Notes: generated from the sequence alone by a model not told the origin. A stretch of 64,000 bases of DNA from Pseudomonas putida (GCF_009883635.2 NZ_CP026115.2:3596001-3660000); one strand, 5' to 3'. Positions 15,809-27,064 are shown, counted from the first letter of the stretch. Numbers and translations are program-made.

Positions 15809-16813
15809 TCAAGCCTCTTGCATGAACTGCTGCCGATACTGATTCGGCGACAACTCCGTATGCTGGCGGAACAACCTCGCAAAGAAGCTCGCATCGTCAT
15901 AGCCGACCTCATAACTAATGGTCTTGATGCTCTTGCGCGTGCTCGACAGCAGCCCTTTTGCTGTCTCGATGCGTAACCGCTGCAAGTAATGCAGCGGCTT
16001 GTCCCCAGTCGCCCCCTGGAAACGGCGCATGAAGTTGCGAATGCTCATGCCATGGTTGCGGGCCACGTCCTCGAAGCGGAACTTGTCGGCGAAGTGTTCC
16101 TCCAGCCAATGCTGGATCTGCAGGATGATCAGGTCCTGGTGCAGCTTCTGCCCGCCAAAGCCCATACGCCCTGGGGTATAGTTGCGCTGCACCTCGTAGA
16201 GGATGTCGCGGGCCACGGCTCGCGCCACATTGGCGCCACAGAAGCGCTCGATCAGGTAGATGTACAGATCACAAGCTGAGGTGGTGCCGCCGGCGCAGTA
16301 CAGGTTGTCAGCGTCGGTCAGGTGCTTGTCCTGATTCAGGCGGATCTTCGGGTAGCGCTCGGCAAAGCTGTTGAAGAAGCGCCAGTAGGTGGTCGCCTCC
16401 TTGCCGTCGAGCAGGCCGGACTCGGCCAGCCAGAACACGCCGCTGGCTTCGGCGCACAGCACCGCCCCACGGGCGTGCTGTTCGCGCAGCCACGGCAGCA
16501 CCTGTGGATAACGTTGCTGGAGGTTGTCGAAATCTTCCCAGAAGGCCGGGAGGATGATCACATCGGCATCGTCAAGGCCGCCATCGACCGGCAGTTGCAC
16601 ATTGCTGAAACTGTCCACCGGCTGGCCATCGGGGCTCACCAGGCGAATCTCGAACATGGGCTGCAAGCCCAGGCCCAGCTGCTTGCTGTAGCGCAAGCTG
16701 GCGAGGTGGAAGAAATCCTTGGCCTGCATCAGGGTCGAAGCGAACACCTTGTCAATGGCCAGGATGCTGACGCGCCGCAACGACGCGGAGGGTTGGGTAA
16801 ACATCATTGTCAT
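15809..16813 (-). CDS. GlxA-family transcriptional regulator (DJ-1/PfpI domain plus AraC domain)
   Basis: The 334-residue regulator has an N-terminal glutamine-amidotransferase-like DJ-1/PfpI domain (about 12-190, with the Cys elbow GAVLCAEASGVFWLAE) and a C-terminal AraC-type DNA-binding domain with two helix-turn-helix motifs (about 230-330; ISYEVGYDDASFFARLFRQH). Members control catabolic genes for quaternary amines, arginine and similar compounds. The effector cannot be told from sequence. The start is uncertain among several close Met codons (16813, 16807, 16804). It is preceded by the aldo-keto reductase gene on the same strand, but a 104-base gap with a hairpin separates them. Confidence 0.88.
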   Translation of the reverse strand: MTMMFTQPSASLRRVSILAIDKVFASTLMQAKDFFHLASLRYSKQLGLGLQPMFEIRLVSPDGQPVDSFSNVQLPVDGGLDDADVIILPAFWEDFDNLQQRYPQVLPWLREQHARGAVLCAEASGVFWLAESGLLDGKEATTYWRFFNSFAERYPKIRLNQDKHLTDADNLYCAGGTTSACDLYIYLIERFCGANVARAVARDILYEVQRNYTPGRMGFGGQKLHQDLIILQIQHWLEEHFADKFRFEDVARNHGMSIRNFMRRFQGATGDKPLHYLQRLRIETAKGLLSSTRKSIKTISYEVGYDDASFFARLFRQHTELSPNQYRQQFMQEA

Positions 16814-16892
16814 TGTTCTTATAGGGTAGAGTGGTCAATCACCGGCTGGATCGTCTTATTTTTTGGCGATTGTGTCTACCCCAGGTCGCAGA

Positions 16893-16911
16893 GGGGCCGC
16901 AAAGCGGCCCG
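16893..16911. terminator. GC hairpin after the aldo-keto reductase gene
   Basis: GGGGCCGC-AAA-GCGGCCC lies a few bases downstream of the reductase stop codon (minus strand). It shares the REP end sequence. No T-run is present, so termination is uncertain. Confidence 0.4.
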
Positions 16912-16917
16912 TGCTGT

Positions 16918-17958
16918 TCAAGGTGCCGGGTTCGGCTGCTCCTGATGGATCGCTTCGATCGCTGCCAGCAGCTCGTCACTGAGCTCCAGCTGGAGGCTGT
17001 CGAGGTTGCTCTGCAGTTGCACCCGGTCGGTCGCGCCGATGATATTGCTGGTCACGAACGGCTGTCGGGTCACGAACGCCAGGGCCATCTGGGCCGGGTC
17101 CAGGCCATGGGCCTTGGCCAGCTGCACATAACGGCTGCAGGCCGCCACGGTTTGCGGGTTGGAATAGCGGGCGAAGCGGCTGAACAGGGTCAGGCGGCCT
17201 TTTTCTGGTCGGGCACCATTCTCGTACTTGCCCGAGAGCATGCCGAACGCCAGTGGCGAATAGGCCAGCAGGCCGCATTGCTCGCGGATCGCAACCTCCG
17301 CCAGGCCCACTTCGAAGCTGCGATTGAGCAGGTTGTAGGGGTTCTGGATCGACACCGCCCGCGGCCAGCCACGGCTGTCGGCCAGTTGCAGGAACTTCAT
17401 GGTGCCCCATGGGGTTTCGTTGGACAGGCCGATGTGGCGGATCTTGCCGGCACGTACCTGCTCGTCGAGCACTTCGAGGGTTTCTTCCAGCGGGGTGAAC
17501 AGGTCGTTGGCCAAATGCTGGTAACCCAGCTTGCCGAAGAAGTTGGTGCTGCGCTCCGGCCAGTGCAGTTGGTAGAGGTCGATGCGGTCGGTCTGCAGGC
17601 GCTTGAGGCTCTCGTCCAGTGCGGCGACGATGTGCTGGCGGTTGTGCTTGAGCTGGCCGTCGCGGATGTGGCTGATGCCGTTGCCGGGGCCGGCGACCTT
17701 GCTGGCCAGGACCCAGTCGTCACGATCACCGTTGGCGCGGAACCAGTTGCCGATGATGCGCTCGGTGGCGGCATAGGTTTCCGGGCGTGGCGGCACCGGG
17801 TACATCTCGGCGGTGTCGATGAAGTTGATGCCGCTGGCCTTGGCCAGGGCAATCTGCTCGAAGGCCTCGTCCTGGGTGTTCTGCTCGCCCCAGGTCATGG
17901 TGCCCAGGCACAGGGCGCTGACGTCGAGGTCGGTACGGCCGAGCTTGCGGTATTCCAT
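16918..17958 (-). CDS. Aldo/keto reductase (Tas-like)
   Basis: The 346-residue NADP(H)-dependent oxidoreductase is of the AKR superfamily, in the Tas/YajO-like group. MEYRKLGRTDLDVSALCLGT is the standard first strand. The catalytic tetrad is visible as Asp and Tyr in FIDTAEMYPVPPRPETY, Lys in VLASKV and His in YQLHWPER. The Met at 17958 has AAGGAG upstream and starts at the conserved MEYRxLG, so the upstream 52 in-frame codons are rejected. It is divergent from rplM. A similar reductase gene is remembered next to rplM in P. aeruginosa. The substrate is unknown. Confidence 0.92.
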   Translation of the reverse strand: MEYRKLGRTDLDVSALCLGTMTWGEQNTQDEAFEQIALAKASGINFIDTAEMYPVPPRPETYAATERIIGNWFRANGDRDDWVLASKVAGPGNGISHIRDGQLKHNRQHIVAALDESLKRLQTDRIDLYQLHWPERSTNFFGKLGYQHLANDLFTPLEETLEVLDEQVRAGKIRHIGLSNETPWGTMKFLQLADSRGWPRAVSIQNPYNLLNRSFEVGLAEVAIREQCGLLAYSPLAFGMLSGKYENGARPEKGRLTLFSRFARYSNPQTVAACSRYVQLAKAHGLDPAQMALAFVTRQPFVTSNIIGATDRVQLQSNLDSLQLELSDELLAAIEAIHQEQPNPAP

Positions 17959-18144
17959 CGGGAAAACACTCCTTGGCAAAAGAACCCCATCAAAGCAGGT
18001 TGAAATTTTTCGCGCAATCTGGATAATTCTGCCCCTCTCCGTGTGGCGGAAGTGATGCACCACCACGCAGGAAGAACCCCGTCGAACATTGGCGTGCCCG
18101 ACCCGAGCCCCCAAAAGCGTCAGCGTTCGGCTGCGCGCTTGCCC

Positions 18145-18173
18145 TTGGCAAGCTGTGCACTATCCAGTAAGAT
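18145..18173 (+). promoter_or_regulatory. Sigma70-type promoter of rplM-rpsI
   Basis: TTGGCA and TAAGAT are separated by exactly 17 bases, 43 bases upstream of the rplM start. The sequence after the -10 box (TCGCCG) is GC-rich, like the discriminators of growth-rate and stringently controlled ribosomal promoters. Confidence 0.65.
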
Positions 18174-18216
18174 TCGCCGTCTATTTTTCGCTGGGCGGCC
18201 TCTGAGGCTTTAGAGA

Positions 18217-18645
18217 ATGAAAACTTTTACTGCTAAACCGGAAACAGTAAAGCGCGAGTGGTTCGTAGTTGACGCCGCTGGCCAGACCCTGGGTCGTCTG
18301 GCTACCGAAATCGCTACCCGTCTGCGTGGCAAACACAAACCAGAATACACCCCTCACGTTGACACCGGCGACTACATCGTCGTCATCAACGCTGAACAGG
18401 TTCGTGTGACTGGTGCCAAGTCTTCCGACAAAATGTACTACTCCCACTCCGGTTTCCCAGGCGGCATCAAGGAAATCAACTTCGAGAAGTTGATCGCCAA
18501 GGCCCCTGAGCGTGTTATCGAAACCGCGGTCAAGGGCATGCTGCCTAAGAACCCGCTGGGTCGCGACATGTACCGTAAGCTGAAAGTGTACGCGGGTGCT
18601 GCTCACCCACACACTGCTCAGCAGCCTCAAGAACTGAAGATCTAA
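18217..18645 (+). CDS. rplM: 50S ribosomal protein L13
   Basis: The 142-residue L13 protein binds 23S rRNA early in assembly of the large subunit. [36 protein letters not shown] and the end [11 protein letters not shown] are diagnostic, and the length is that of E. coli L13. rpsI follows after 14 bases in the conserved rplM-rpsI operon. In E. coli this operon is autoregulated by L13; the 40-base leader here could serve the same function, but no conserved hairpin was identified. Confidence 0.99.
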
Positions 18646-18659
18646 CGGGAAAGTTCATT

Positions 18660-19052
18660 ATGTCGGCGACTCAAAATTACGGCACTGGCCGTCGCAAGAC
18701 CGCAACCGCTCGCGTTTTCCTGCGTCCGGGTACTGGTAACATTTCCATCAACAACCGTTCTCTGGACGTGTTCTTCGGTCGCGAAACCGCTCGCATGGTT
18801 GTTCGTCAGCCGCTCGAGCTGACCGAGTCCACTGAGAAGTTCGACATCTACGTCACCGTTTCCGGTGGTGGTGTCAGCGGTCAGGCCGGTGCGATCCGTC
18901 ACGGTATCACCCGCGCTCTGATGGAATACGACGAAACCCTGCGTGGCGCTCTGCGTCGTGCTGGCTACGTCACCCGCGACGCTCGTGAAGTCGAGCGTAA
19001 GAAAGTGGGTCTGCGTAAAGCGCGTAAGCGTCCTCAGTACTCCAAGCGTTAA
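18660..19052 (+). CDS. rpsI: 30S ribosomal protein S9
   Basis: The 130-residue S9 protein has [19 protein letters not shown] near the start and the basic C-terminal tail [17 protein letters not shown], which reaches the P-site tRNA in the ribosome. The length matches the family. It is the second gene of the rplM operon and ends just before a strong terminator. Confidence 0.99.
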   Translation: MSATQNYGTGRRKTATARVFLRPGTGNISINNRSLDVFFGRETARMVVRQPLELTESTEKFDIYVTVSGGGVSGQAGAIRHGITRALMEYDETLRGALRRAGYVTRDAREVERKKVGLRKARKRPQYSKR

Positions 19053-19069
19053 TACCGCTTCGGCAGTCG

Positions 19070-19105
19070 AAAAAAGCCCGGTTCCTTGGAACCGGGCTTT
19101 TTTTT
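19070..19105 (+). terminator. Intrinsic terminator after rpsI
   Basis: AAAAAAGCCCGGTTCC and GGAACCGGGC form an 11-bp stem, followed by about nine T residues, 17 bases after the rpsI stop. The A-run makes it potentially bidirectional. Confidence 0.95.
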
Positions 19106-19316
19106 GTGCTTGAACTAACCTGTCAGCATGTCGGTGACCACTTGTCGCATAGACGCAGATCAAGCAAAGCGCGGGTTATAGCTCCTTGTGGGGGTAATCA
19201 CCTTGTCATTGTGTGGATTTGTTTCTTACCATGGCGGCCAAATTTTAGTGCCACAGACACAACCTAAGTACAGGCCAGGTCCAACTGGCCAAGCAAAGCT
19301 GATGGGAGAGGACTGA

Positions 19317-19910
19317 ATGAGCAATGACGGCGTCAACGCAGGCCGGCGCCGCTTCCTCGTAGCCGCGACATCCGTGGTCGGGGCAGCGGGGGCAGTGGGG
19401 GCTGCGGTACCGTTCGTGGGGTCATGGTTTCCCAGTGCCAAGGCGAAGGCGGCCGGCGCACCGGTGAAGGTCAATATTGCCAAGGTCGAGCCGGGGCAGC
19501 AGATGGTTGCCGAGTGGCGTGGCCAGCCGGTGTTCATCGTCCGGCGAACGCAGGAGATCCTTGGCAACCTGAAGAAGATCGAGGGTGATCTCTCCGACCC
19601 TCAATCGAAGAGCTCGGTGCAGCCGACCTATGTCGACCCCGAGGTTCGCTCGATCAAGCCGGAAATCCTCATTCTCGTCGGCCTCTGCACGCACCTGGGC
19701 TGCTCGCCGACCTTCCGCCCGGAAGTCGCGCCCGCAGACCTCGGGCCGAAGTGGGTCGGTGGTTATTTCTGCCCTTGCCACGGCTCCCACTACGACCTGG
19801 CCGGTCGTGTCTACAAGTCGCAGCCGGCGCCTCTCAACCTGCCAGTGCCGCCGCATTCTTATGAGTCGGACGACATCGTCGTCATCGGCGTCGACCAGGA
19901 GAAAGCATGA
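19317..19910 (+). CDS. petA: Ubiquinol-cytochrome c reductase, Rieske iron-sulfur subunit
   Basis: The 197-residue Rieske protein of cytochrome bc1 accepts an electron from ubiquinol at the periplasmic face. A twin-arginine-type N-terminus (GRRRFLVAATSV) leads into a single membrane anchor (about 13-36). The [2Fe-2S] ligands are Cys124 and His126 (CTHLGC) and Cys152 and His155 (CPCHGSHYD), with Cys129-Cys154 as the expected disulfide. ATG 19317 follows GGGAGAGG. Its stop overlaps the petB start. The 264 bases upstream hold the operon promoter, which was not pinned down. Confidence 0.97.
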   Translation: MSNDGVNAGRRRFLVAATSVVGAAGAVGAAVPFVGSWFPSAKAKAAGAPVKVNIAKVEPGQQMVAEWRGQPVFIVRRTQEILGNLKKIEGDLSDPQSKSSVQPTYVDPEVRSIKPEILILVGLCTHLGCSPTFRPEVAPADLGPKWVGGYFCPCHGSHYDLAGRVYKSQPAPLNLPVPPHSYESDDIVVIGVDQEKA

Positions 19911-21121
19911 TGAGCAAGTTCATGGACTGGATTGACGCTCGCTTCCCCGCCACCAAGATGTGGGAAGACCACCTGAGCAAGTATTACGCGCCCAAGAACT
20001 TCAACTTCCTGTATTTCTTCGGCTCGCTGGCGCTGCTGGTGCTGGTCAACCAGATCGTCACTGGCGTGTGGCTGACCATGAGTTTCACGCCCTCGGCGGA
20101 AGAGGCCTTCGCCTCGGTCGAGTACATCATGCGTGACGTCGAATACGGCTGGATCCTGCGCTACCTGCACTCCACCGGCGCTTCGGCATTCTTCATCGTG
20201 GTCTACCTGCACATGTTCCGCGGCCTGCTCTACGGCTCCTACCAGAAGCCTCGTGAGCTGGTTTGGCTGTTCGGCATGCTGATCTACCTGGCGCTGATGG
20301 CTGAAGCCTTCATGGGCTATCTGCTGCCCTGGGGGCAGATGTCGTACTGGGGTGCCCAGGTGATCATCTCGCTGTTCGGCGCCATACCGGTGATCGGTGG
20401 CGACCTGACCCAGTGGATTCGTGGTGACTACCTGATCTCGGGCATCACCCTGAACCGCTTCTTCGCCCTGCACGTGGTGGCCCTGCCGATCGTGATTCTC
20501 GGCCTGGTGGTGCTGCACATCCTGGCCCTGCACGAAGTGGGTTCGAACAACCCTGATGGTGTGGACATCAAGAAGAAAAAGGACGAAAACGGCATTCCGC
20601 TCGACGGCATTCCGTTCCACCCGTACTACACCGTCAAGGACATCGTCGGTGTGGTGGTGTTCCTCTTCGTATTCTGCGCCGTGGTGTTCTTCTTCCCGGA
20701 AATGGGCGGTTACTTCCTGGAAAAACCCAACTTCGAGCAGGCGAACGCGTTCAAGACGCCCGAGCATATCGCCCCTGTGTGGTACTTCACGCCGTTCTAC
20801 GCGATCCTGCGAGCGGTGCCCGACAAGCTCATGGGCGTAATCGCCATGGGTGCCGCTATCGCCGTGCTGTTCGTGCTGCCCTGGCTCGACCGCAGCCCGG
20901 TGCGTTCCATGCGCTACAAGGGCAGGATCAGCAAGGTCTTCCTGCTGGTGTTCTGCATTGCCTTCGTCATCCTCGGCATCCTCGGCGTACTGGCGCCTAC
21001 GCCTGGGCGTACCTTGCTGTCGCAGGTGTGCACGGTGCTGTACTTCGCCTACTTCCTGCTGATGCCGTTCTACACAAGGCTCGAGAAGACCAAACCGGTT
21101 CCGGAAAGGGTGACTGGCTGA
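19907..21121 (+). CDS. petB: Ubiquinol-cytochrome c reductase, cytochrome b subunit
   Basis: The 404-residue multi-span membrane protein carries the two b hemes and the Qo and Qi sites of the bc1 complex. Paired heme histidines are visible in RYLHSTGASAFFIVVYLHMF (helix B) and in the helix D region (NRFFALHVVALPIVILGLVV). The Qo-site loop motif appears in the form APVWYFTPFYAILRAVP. About eight transmembrane helices are present. The start may be Met 19907 or the next Met at 19910; it overlaps the petA stop. Its stop overlaps the petC start by one base. Confidence 0.97.
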   Translation: MMSKFMDWIDARFPATKMWEDHLSKYYAPKNFNFLYFFGSLALLVLVNQIVTGVWLTMSFTPSAEEAFASVEYIMRDVEYGWILRYLHSTGASAFFIVVYLHMFRGLLYGSYQKPRELVWLFGMLIYLALMAEAFMGYLLPWGQMSYWGAQVIISLFGAIPVIGGDLTQWIRGDYLISGITLNRFFALHVVALPIVILGLVVLHILALHEVGSNNPDGVDIKKKKDENGIPLDGIPFHPYYTVKDIVGVVVFLFVFCAVVFFFPEMGGYFLEKPNFEQANAFKTPEHIAPVWYFTPFYAILRAVPDKLMGVIAMGAAIAVLFVLPWLDRSPVRSMRYKGRISKVFLLVFCIAFVILGILGVLAPTPGRTLLSQVCTVLYFAYFLLMPFYTRLEKTKPVPERVTG

Positions 21122-21900
21122 TGAAAAAGTTGATTGCAGTATTTTTGCTGGCAGTGATGCCTGCCTTTTCCTTCGCTGCCGAACACGGCCTGGAGCTGGA
21201 CAAGGTCGATATCGACCTGACCGACAAGGCGGCCATGCAGGACGGTGCGCGCACCTTCGCCAACTATTGCATGGGTTGCCATAGCGCCAAGTTCCAGCGT
21301 TACGAGCGGGTTGCCGATGACCTTGGCATCCCCCATGAGTTGATGCTCGAGAAGCTGGTGTTCACCGGCGCCAAGATCGGCGACCACATGCAGATCGGCA
21401 TGCAGCCCAGCGACGCCAAGACCTGGTTCGGCGCAGCGCCGCCCGACCTGACCTTGGTCGCCCGGGTGCGGGGCACCGACTGGCTGTACACCTACCTGCG
21501 CAGCTTCTATGAAGACAAGTCGCGCCCGTACGGGGTCAACAACAAGGTGTTCCCGAACGTCGGCATGCCCAACGTGCTGGTCGGCCTGCAGGGCAACCAG
21601 GTGGTTGGCTGCAAGCAGGTACAGATGGTGGTCGATGGCAAGAAGCAATTCGACCCTTTGACGGGTAGCCCGCTGACCCATGAAGCCTGTGACCAGCTGA
21701 CCATTACGCCGAATTCCGGTACCCTGAGCACCGAGCAGTTCGACGAGAAGGTCAAGAACCTGGTGACCTTCCTGGCCTATTCGGCCAACCCGGTCAAACT
21801 GGAAAGCCAGCGCATCGGTACCTATGTGTTGCTGTACCTGGCTTTCTTCTTCGTATTTGCCTACTTGCTCAAGCGCGAATACTGGAAGGACGTGCACTGA
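21121..21900 (+). CDS. petC: Ubiquinol-cytochrome c reductase, cytochrome c1 subunit
   Basis: The 259-residue cytochrome c1 passes electrons from the Rieske centre to soluble cytochrome c. The signal peptide MKKLIAVFLLAVMPAFSFAA is cut near residue 20. The heme c motif is CMGCH (50-54), and a distal Met is expected in the NVGMPNVLVG segment or nearby. A C-terminal transmembrane anchor (GTYVLLYLAFFFVFAYLL) ends in a short positively charged tail. Cytochrome b and c1 are separate genes here, not fused. A large terminator hairpin closes the operon. Confidence 0.96.
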   Translation: MKKLIAVFLLAVMPAFSFAAEHGLELDKVDIDLTDKAAMQDGARTFANYCMGCHSAKFQRYERVADDLGIPHELMLEKLVFTGAKIGDHMQIGMQPSDAKTWFGAAPPDLTLVARVRGTDWLYTYLRSFYEDKSRPYGVNNKVFPNVGMPNVLVGLQGNQVVGCKQVQMVVDGKKQFDPLTGSPLTHEACDQLTITPNSGTLSTEQFDEKVKNLVTFLAYSANPVKLESQRIGTYVLLYLAFFFVFAYLLKREYWKDVH

Positions 21901-21921
21901 TCACGCAGTAATTTCTGGTAG

Positions 21922-22641
<720 letters not shown>

Positions 22642-22651
22642 GGAGCCGTTG

Positions 22652-23083
22652 ATGAACTCCAGTCGCCCCTACCTGGTTCGAGCACTGTACGAGTGGATCG
22701 TCGACAACGATTGCACCCCCCATATGCTGGTCAATGCCGAATTCCCGGCGGTCCAGGTGCCCCAAGGTTTTGCCAGTGATGGCCAGATCGTCCTGAACAT
22801 TTCGCCGAGTGCCGTGCGCAACCTGCACATGGACAACGACGCAGTGAGTTTCGAGGGGCGCTTCAGTGGCGTTGCCCATTCGTTGTTCGTGCCAGCGGGC
22901 GCCATCCTGGGTATCTATGCCAGGGAGAATGGCCAGGGCATGGTCTTCGAGCTCGAGCCGCCGCTGATGGAGGATGATGAGCTGGAAGACGAAGGTGTCG
23001 AGCCGGATGACGATGGCCCGCCGGAAGGGGGTGGCCAGCCGCCACGCCCAAGTGGGCGCCCCAGCCTGAAGGTGGTCAAGTAA
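22652..23083 (+). CDS. sspB: ClpXP adaptor SspB
   Basis: The 143-residue SspB delivers ssrA-tagged proteins to the ClpXP protease. The folded substrate-binding domain covers about 1-105 (SSRPYLVRALYEWIVDNDCT). It is followed by a very acidic linker (EDDELEDEGVEPDDD), a Pro/Gly-rich tether and the C-terminal ClpX-binding motif RPSLKVVK. The start at 22652 follows AAGGAG. The gene is coupled to sspA, and a bidirectional terminator separates it from the converging lipoprotein gene. Confidence 0.96.
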   Translation: MNSSRPYLVRALYEWIVDNDCTPHMLVNAEFPAVQVPQGFASDGQIVLNISPSAVRNLHMDNDAVSFEGRFSGVAHSLFVPAGAILGIYARENGQGMVFELEPPLMEDDELEDEGVEPDDDGPPEGGGQPPRPSGRPSLKVVK

Positions 23084-23116
23084 CAAAAAAAGGCGATCCA
23101 TATGGATCGCCTTTTT
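23084..23116. terminator. Bidirectional intrinsic terminator after sspB
   Basis: AAAAAAAGGCGATCCAT and ATGGATCGCCTTTTT form a hairpin with an A-run on one side and a T-run on the other. It serves both sspB (plus) and the converging YgdI-like lipoprotein gene (minus). Confidence 0.9.
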
Positions 23117-23135
23117 CTTTGCCGCGACGCGGTGC

Positions 23136-23354
23136 TTACAGGTCGCTGATGGTGCGGACCTGGTCCCGGTTGATACGGGTGCGCTTGCCGTCGAGCTGTT
23201 GGAACTCGTAGAAGCCCGAGTCCTTGTCGAAATGCGGGGCGTCGACGGCCTGGATTTCGCGGCCGTCGTTGAGGGTGATCAGGCTTGGGGTGGAGCAGCC
23301 GGCCAGAGTGGCGAAGGTGCCGAACAGCAGGGCGGGCAGCAGAAGCTTTTTCAT
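23136..23354 (-). CDS. YgdI/YgdR-family small lipoprotein (DUF903)
   Basis: The 72-residue product has a type II signal peptide with lipobox LAGC (Cys20), then an SH3-like beta domain (STPSLITLNDGREIQAVDAP, later GFYEFQQLDGKRTRINRDQV). This matches the small YgdI/YgdR lipoproteins of unknown role. Met 23354 was chosen because it starts the signal peptide. It stands alone between dolP and sspB. Confidence 0.88.
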   Translation of the reverse strand: MKKLLLPALLFGTFATLAGCSTPSLITLNDGREIQAVDAPHFDKDSGFYEFQQLDGKRTRINRDQVRTISDL

Positions 23355-23433
23355 GCGGTACTTCCTGGAAATTGAACGGGTGGGGCAAGCTGCCGCCGAT
23401 GCCGGCCAGTGGCTGGTAACGGCGGCAACTGAA

Positions 23434-24611
<1,178 letters not shown>

Positions 24612-24687
24612 TTAAGTGGGGCGGTGGCCTTTGCTACGCGCAACAAGGACCAGCCCGCGAAACATAGAGCAAAAAATCGGAGTGGGT

Positions 24688-25059
24688 TCAGCATTCGAAG
24701 GCGTTTTTCAGCCATTGAAGCGGCTGGCCTGCATGGCGACTGCCCTGCAGGGCGACAACGTCGAAGCGGCAGGGGTGATTGGCCCAGCGGGACTCCTTCT
24801 GCAGGAACAGGGTGGCGGCAAGCACCAGCCGTTTCTGCTTGCGCCCGTCAATGCTGCCGAGGGCGCCACCGAAGTCCGCGTGCAACCGGTAGCGGACTTC
24901 GACGAATACTACTGTATCGGCGTCGAGCATGACCAGATCAAGCTCGCCGCCTTTGCATCGCCAATTGCGTGTCAGCAGTTGCAGGCCTTGCCCTTGAAGG
25001 TACTCAAGGGCTTGGGTTTCTGCCGCCTGGCCGGCGCTGCTCGGCGATGCTTCGGGCAT
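24688..25059 (-). CDS. YraN / UPF0102 nuclease-fold protein
   Basis: The 123-residue member of the UPF0102 family has a restriction-endonuclease-like fold. GQAAETQALEYLQGQGLQLL, NWRCKGGELDLVMLDADTVV and FVEVRYR give the conserved E-x-D-x-ExK-like core, here with Arg-Tyr-Arg instead of the usual Lys-Arg. Met 25059 overlaps the lpoA stop (TGATG), fixing the start. It belongs to the lpoA-yraN-gmhA-dolP cluster. The function is unproven. Confidence 0.9.
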   Translation of the reverse strand: MPEASPSSAGQAAETQALEYLQGQGLQLLTRNWRCKGGELDLVMLDADTVVFVEVRYRLHADFGGALGSIDGRKQKRLVLAATLFLQKESRWANHPCRFDVVALQGSRHAGQPLQWLKNAFEC

Positions 25060-26876
25060 CAGCGCGAGGTGTCTGGCAGGCGCTTGACTTGGCCGCCGGA
25101 GAACTCGGCCCATGGCAGCTGGCGCTCGACGCGTTGGCTGGCGTTGATGCTCAGGCTGCCGGACAGGCCTTGCACGCGGTTGTCTGGCAGTGCCTTCAGT
25201 TGGCCCAGGCGCGGTGCCAGGCTGTAGGCGTCGACGCCCATGGCATACAGGCGGCCGAGGCTGCCTGCGGCTTGCGGCCACTGCTGCACGACCTGCTGGC
25301 GCAGGCTGTTGCTGGTGTCGAGCAGCCACGGGGTTTCGCAGAAGCGAATGCCGTTCATGTCGTTGTACTGGTTGACGTCACCGCTGGCGCTGTACAGGTT
25401 CGAAGTGGCGTAGACCGGTACGTCACCGGCGTACTGGAAGTTCAGGGTCGGCTTGATCTGTTGCGCCTGTTGTGGGGTCGAGGCGAGGAAGATGAAATCA
25501 ATGTCCTGGCGACGCGACGGTTGGGCCGCGATGTTGCCGCCCACGGTGCTCTGCAGGCTCTGGGCGCGGCCTTCGCTCTGGCGCAGCTGGAACAGGCTGG
25601 CGATCTGCTGAGCCAATGCAACTGGCTGGGCGATGCGCTCGGCGGCGATGATGGTGCCGCCATTGCCTTCCCAGTCCTGACGGAAGGCGGCCAGCACGCG
25701 GTCACCCCACTCACCGCTCGGTACCAGGGCCACGGCGCGGACCATGCCGTCAGCGCGGGCGCGGCGTGCCACTTCGCGGGCTTCGTCCTCGGCGGCGAGG
25801 CCGAACTGGAACAGCTGGGGTGGTGCTTTCTGGCCGGCGTCGGCGTAGTTCAGGGCGAGGGTGGTGATGGGCAGCTGGGTGTTGCCAGCAAGCTGCTTGA
25901 CCAGCGGTTTTTCAAGCGGGCCGACCACCAGTTGTACGCCATCGGCCTGGGCCTGGCGATAGAAGGCGTCGAGCGAGCCGATGCGCGAACTGTCGTAGAC
26001 CTGCACGGCAGGCGCTTGCCCGCCTGCCTGCTGGGCCTGGAAGTGGGCGGCCATGAAACCGTCGCGCAGGGCGCGAGCAACGCCGGCCAGCGGGCCTTCC
26101 TGAGGCAGCAGCAGGGCGATCTTGGTCAGCGGCTGGCTGGCCAGTTCCTTGAGCTTGGTCAGGGCCGTTGGCAGCTGCTTGGCGGCTGGGTGATCAGGGT
26201 GCTGTTTGCGCCAGGCTTCGATGGCAGCCTGCTGCTGCTCCAGGGTGCCAGCGCTTTTCACCGCCAGCGCCAGGCTGGTCCAGCCGGCCAGGGTTTCGTT
26301 GTTGGCAGGCTGTTGCAGCTGCTCGGCTGGCAGCGAAGCGACCAGGGCCCAGATCGCGTCATTGTTGGCGCTGGCAGCCTGACCGCTGAGCAGCGGGCTC
26401 AGCAGCACGCGTTGCTGGGCGGCGGCCATGGCCTGGCCGTCGGCCTCGAGGGCAGCGGCGTGGACGCTGTAGGTGCGCACCTGCTGTTGCTCGGGCAGCT
26501 CTGCGATGTGTTGCAGGCTCGGGTGGGACAGCGCGGTCAGCGCGGCCTTGGGCTGGTTGCGGCTCATGGCCAGTTCGGCACCGAGGGTGGCGGCGAAAAT
26601 CTGCTGGGCCGGCTTGAGTGTGTCGATCGGCACCTGCTCGAGGATGCGTGCGGCGCGTGGGAAGTCCTTCTGCTTGTAAGCCAGGTCGGCTGCGCTCAGG
26701 CGCAGCAGGGCAGCGTCTTCGGCGGACTTGCTGGTGGCGGCCTTCTCGAGCAGTTGCTCGATGCTGGCATCCGGGGTGCGTGGCAGTTCGCCCAGGCTGG
26801 ATGAGGGCGAGCTGGCGCAGGCTGCCAGCAGGGCAGCGAGGCAGAGGGCTGTGAGCAGCCGCAGGCAAGCGATCAT
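25059..26876 (-). CDS. lpoA: LpoA, outer-membrane lipoprotein activator of PBP1a
   Basis: The 605-residue lipoprotein has lipobox LLAAC (Cys20), an N-terminal TPR-like helical domain (about 30-260) and a C-terminal periplasmic-binding-protein fold (about 270-595: IALLLPQEGPLAGVARALRD, later LVVGPLEKPLVKQLA). LpoA reaches through the peptidoglycan to stimulate the glycan-peptide synthase PBP1a. The gene heads a minus-strand operon with yraN, gmhA and dolP. rsmI is divergent, as in E. coli (yraL-lpoA). Confidence 0.94.
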   Translation of the reverse strand: MIACLRLLTALCLAALLAACASSPSSSLGELPRTPDASIEQLLEKAATSKSAEDAALLRLSAADLAYKQKDFPRAARILEQVPIDTLKPAQQIFAATLGAELAMSRNQPKAALTALSHPSLQHIAELPEQQQVRTYSVHAAALEADGQAMAAAQQRVLLSPLLSGQAASANNDAIWALVASLPAEQLQQPANNETLAGWTSLALAVKSAGTLEQQQAAIEAWRKQHPDHPAAKQLPTALTKLKELASQPLTKIALLLPQEGPLAGVARALRDGFMAAHFQAQQAGGQAPAVQVYDSSRIGSLDAFYRQAQADGVQLVVGPLEKPLVKQLAGNTQLPITTLALNYADAGQKAPPQLFQFGLAAEDEAREVARRARADGMVRAVALVPSGEWGDRVLAAFRQDWEGNGGTIIAAERIAQPVALAQQIASLFQLRQSEGRAQSLQSTVGGNIAAQPSRRQDIDFIFLASTPQQAQQIKPTLNFQYAGDVPVYATSNLYSASGDVNQYNDMNGIRFCETPWLLDTSNSLRQQVVQQWPQAAGSLGRLYAMGVDAYSLAPRLGQLKALPDNRVQGLSGSLSINASQRVERQLPWAEFSGGQVKRLPDTSR

Positions 26877-27064
26877 GTAAAGGTCCTGTTACTCGATCAA
26901 GTTGGCCGGCAATTGTACCCAAGCGGCGGCCGGGGCGCGATCTGCCGTTAGCAGAACCTTCACTATAGGCGGCTCGCCGATGGCCGCCGATGAAGTTCTT
27001 TGCGCCCTGTTACCGGCGCTCGGGCTACAATAGCGCCTTTGATCCGAAAGGCAGGATGTGTGCA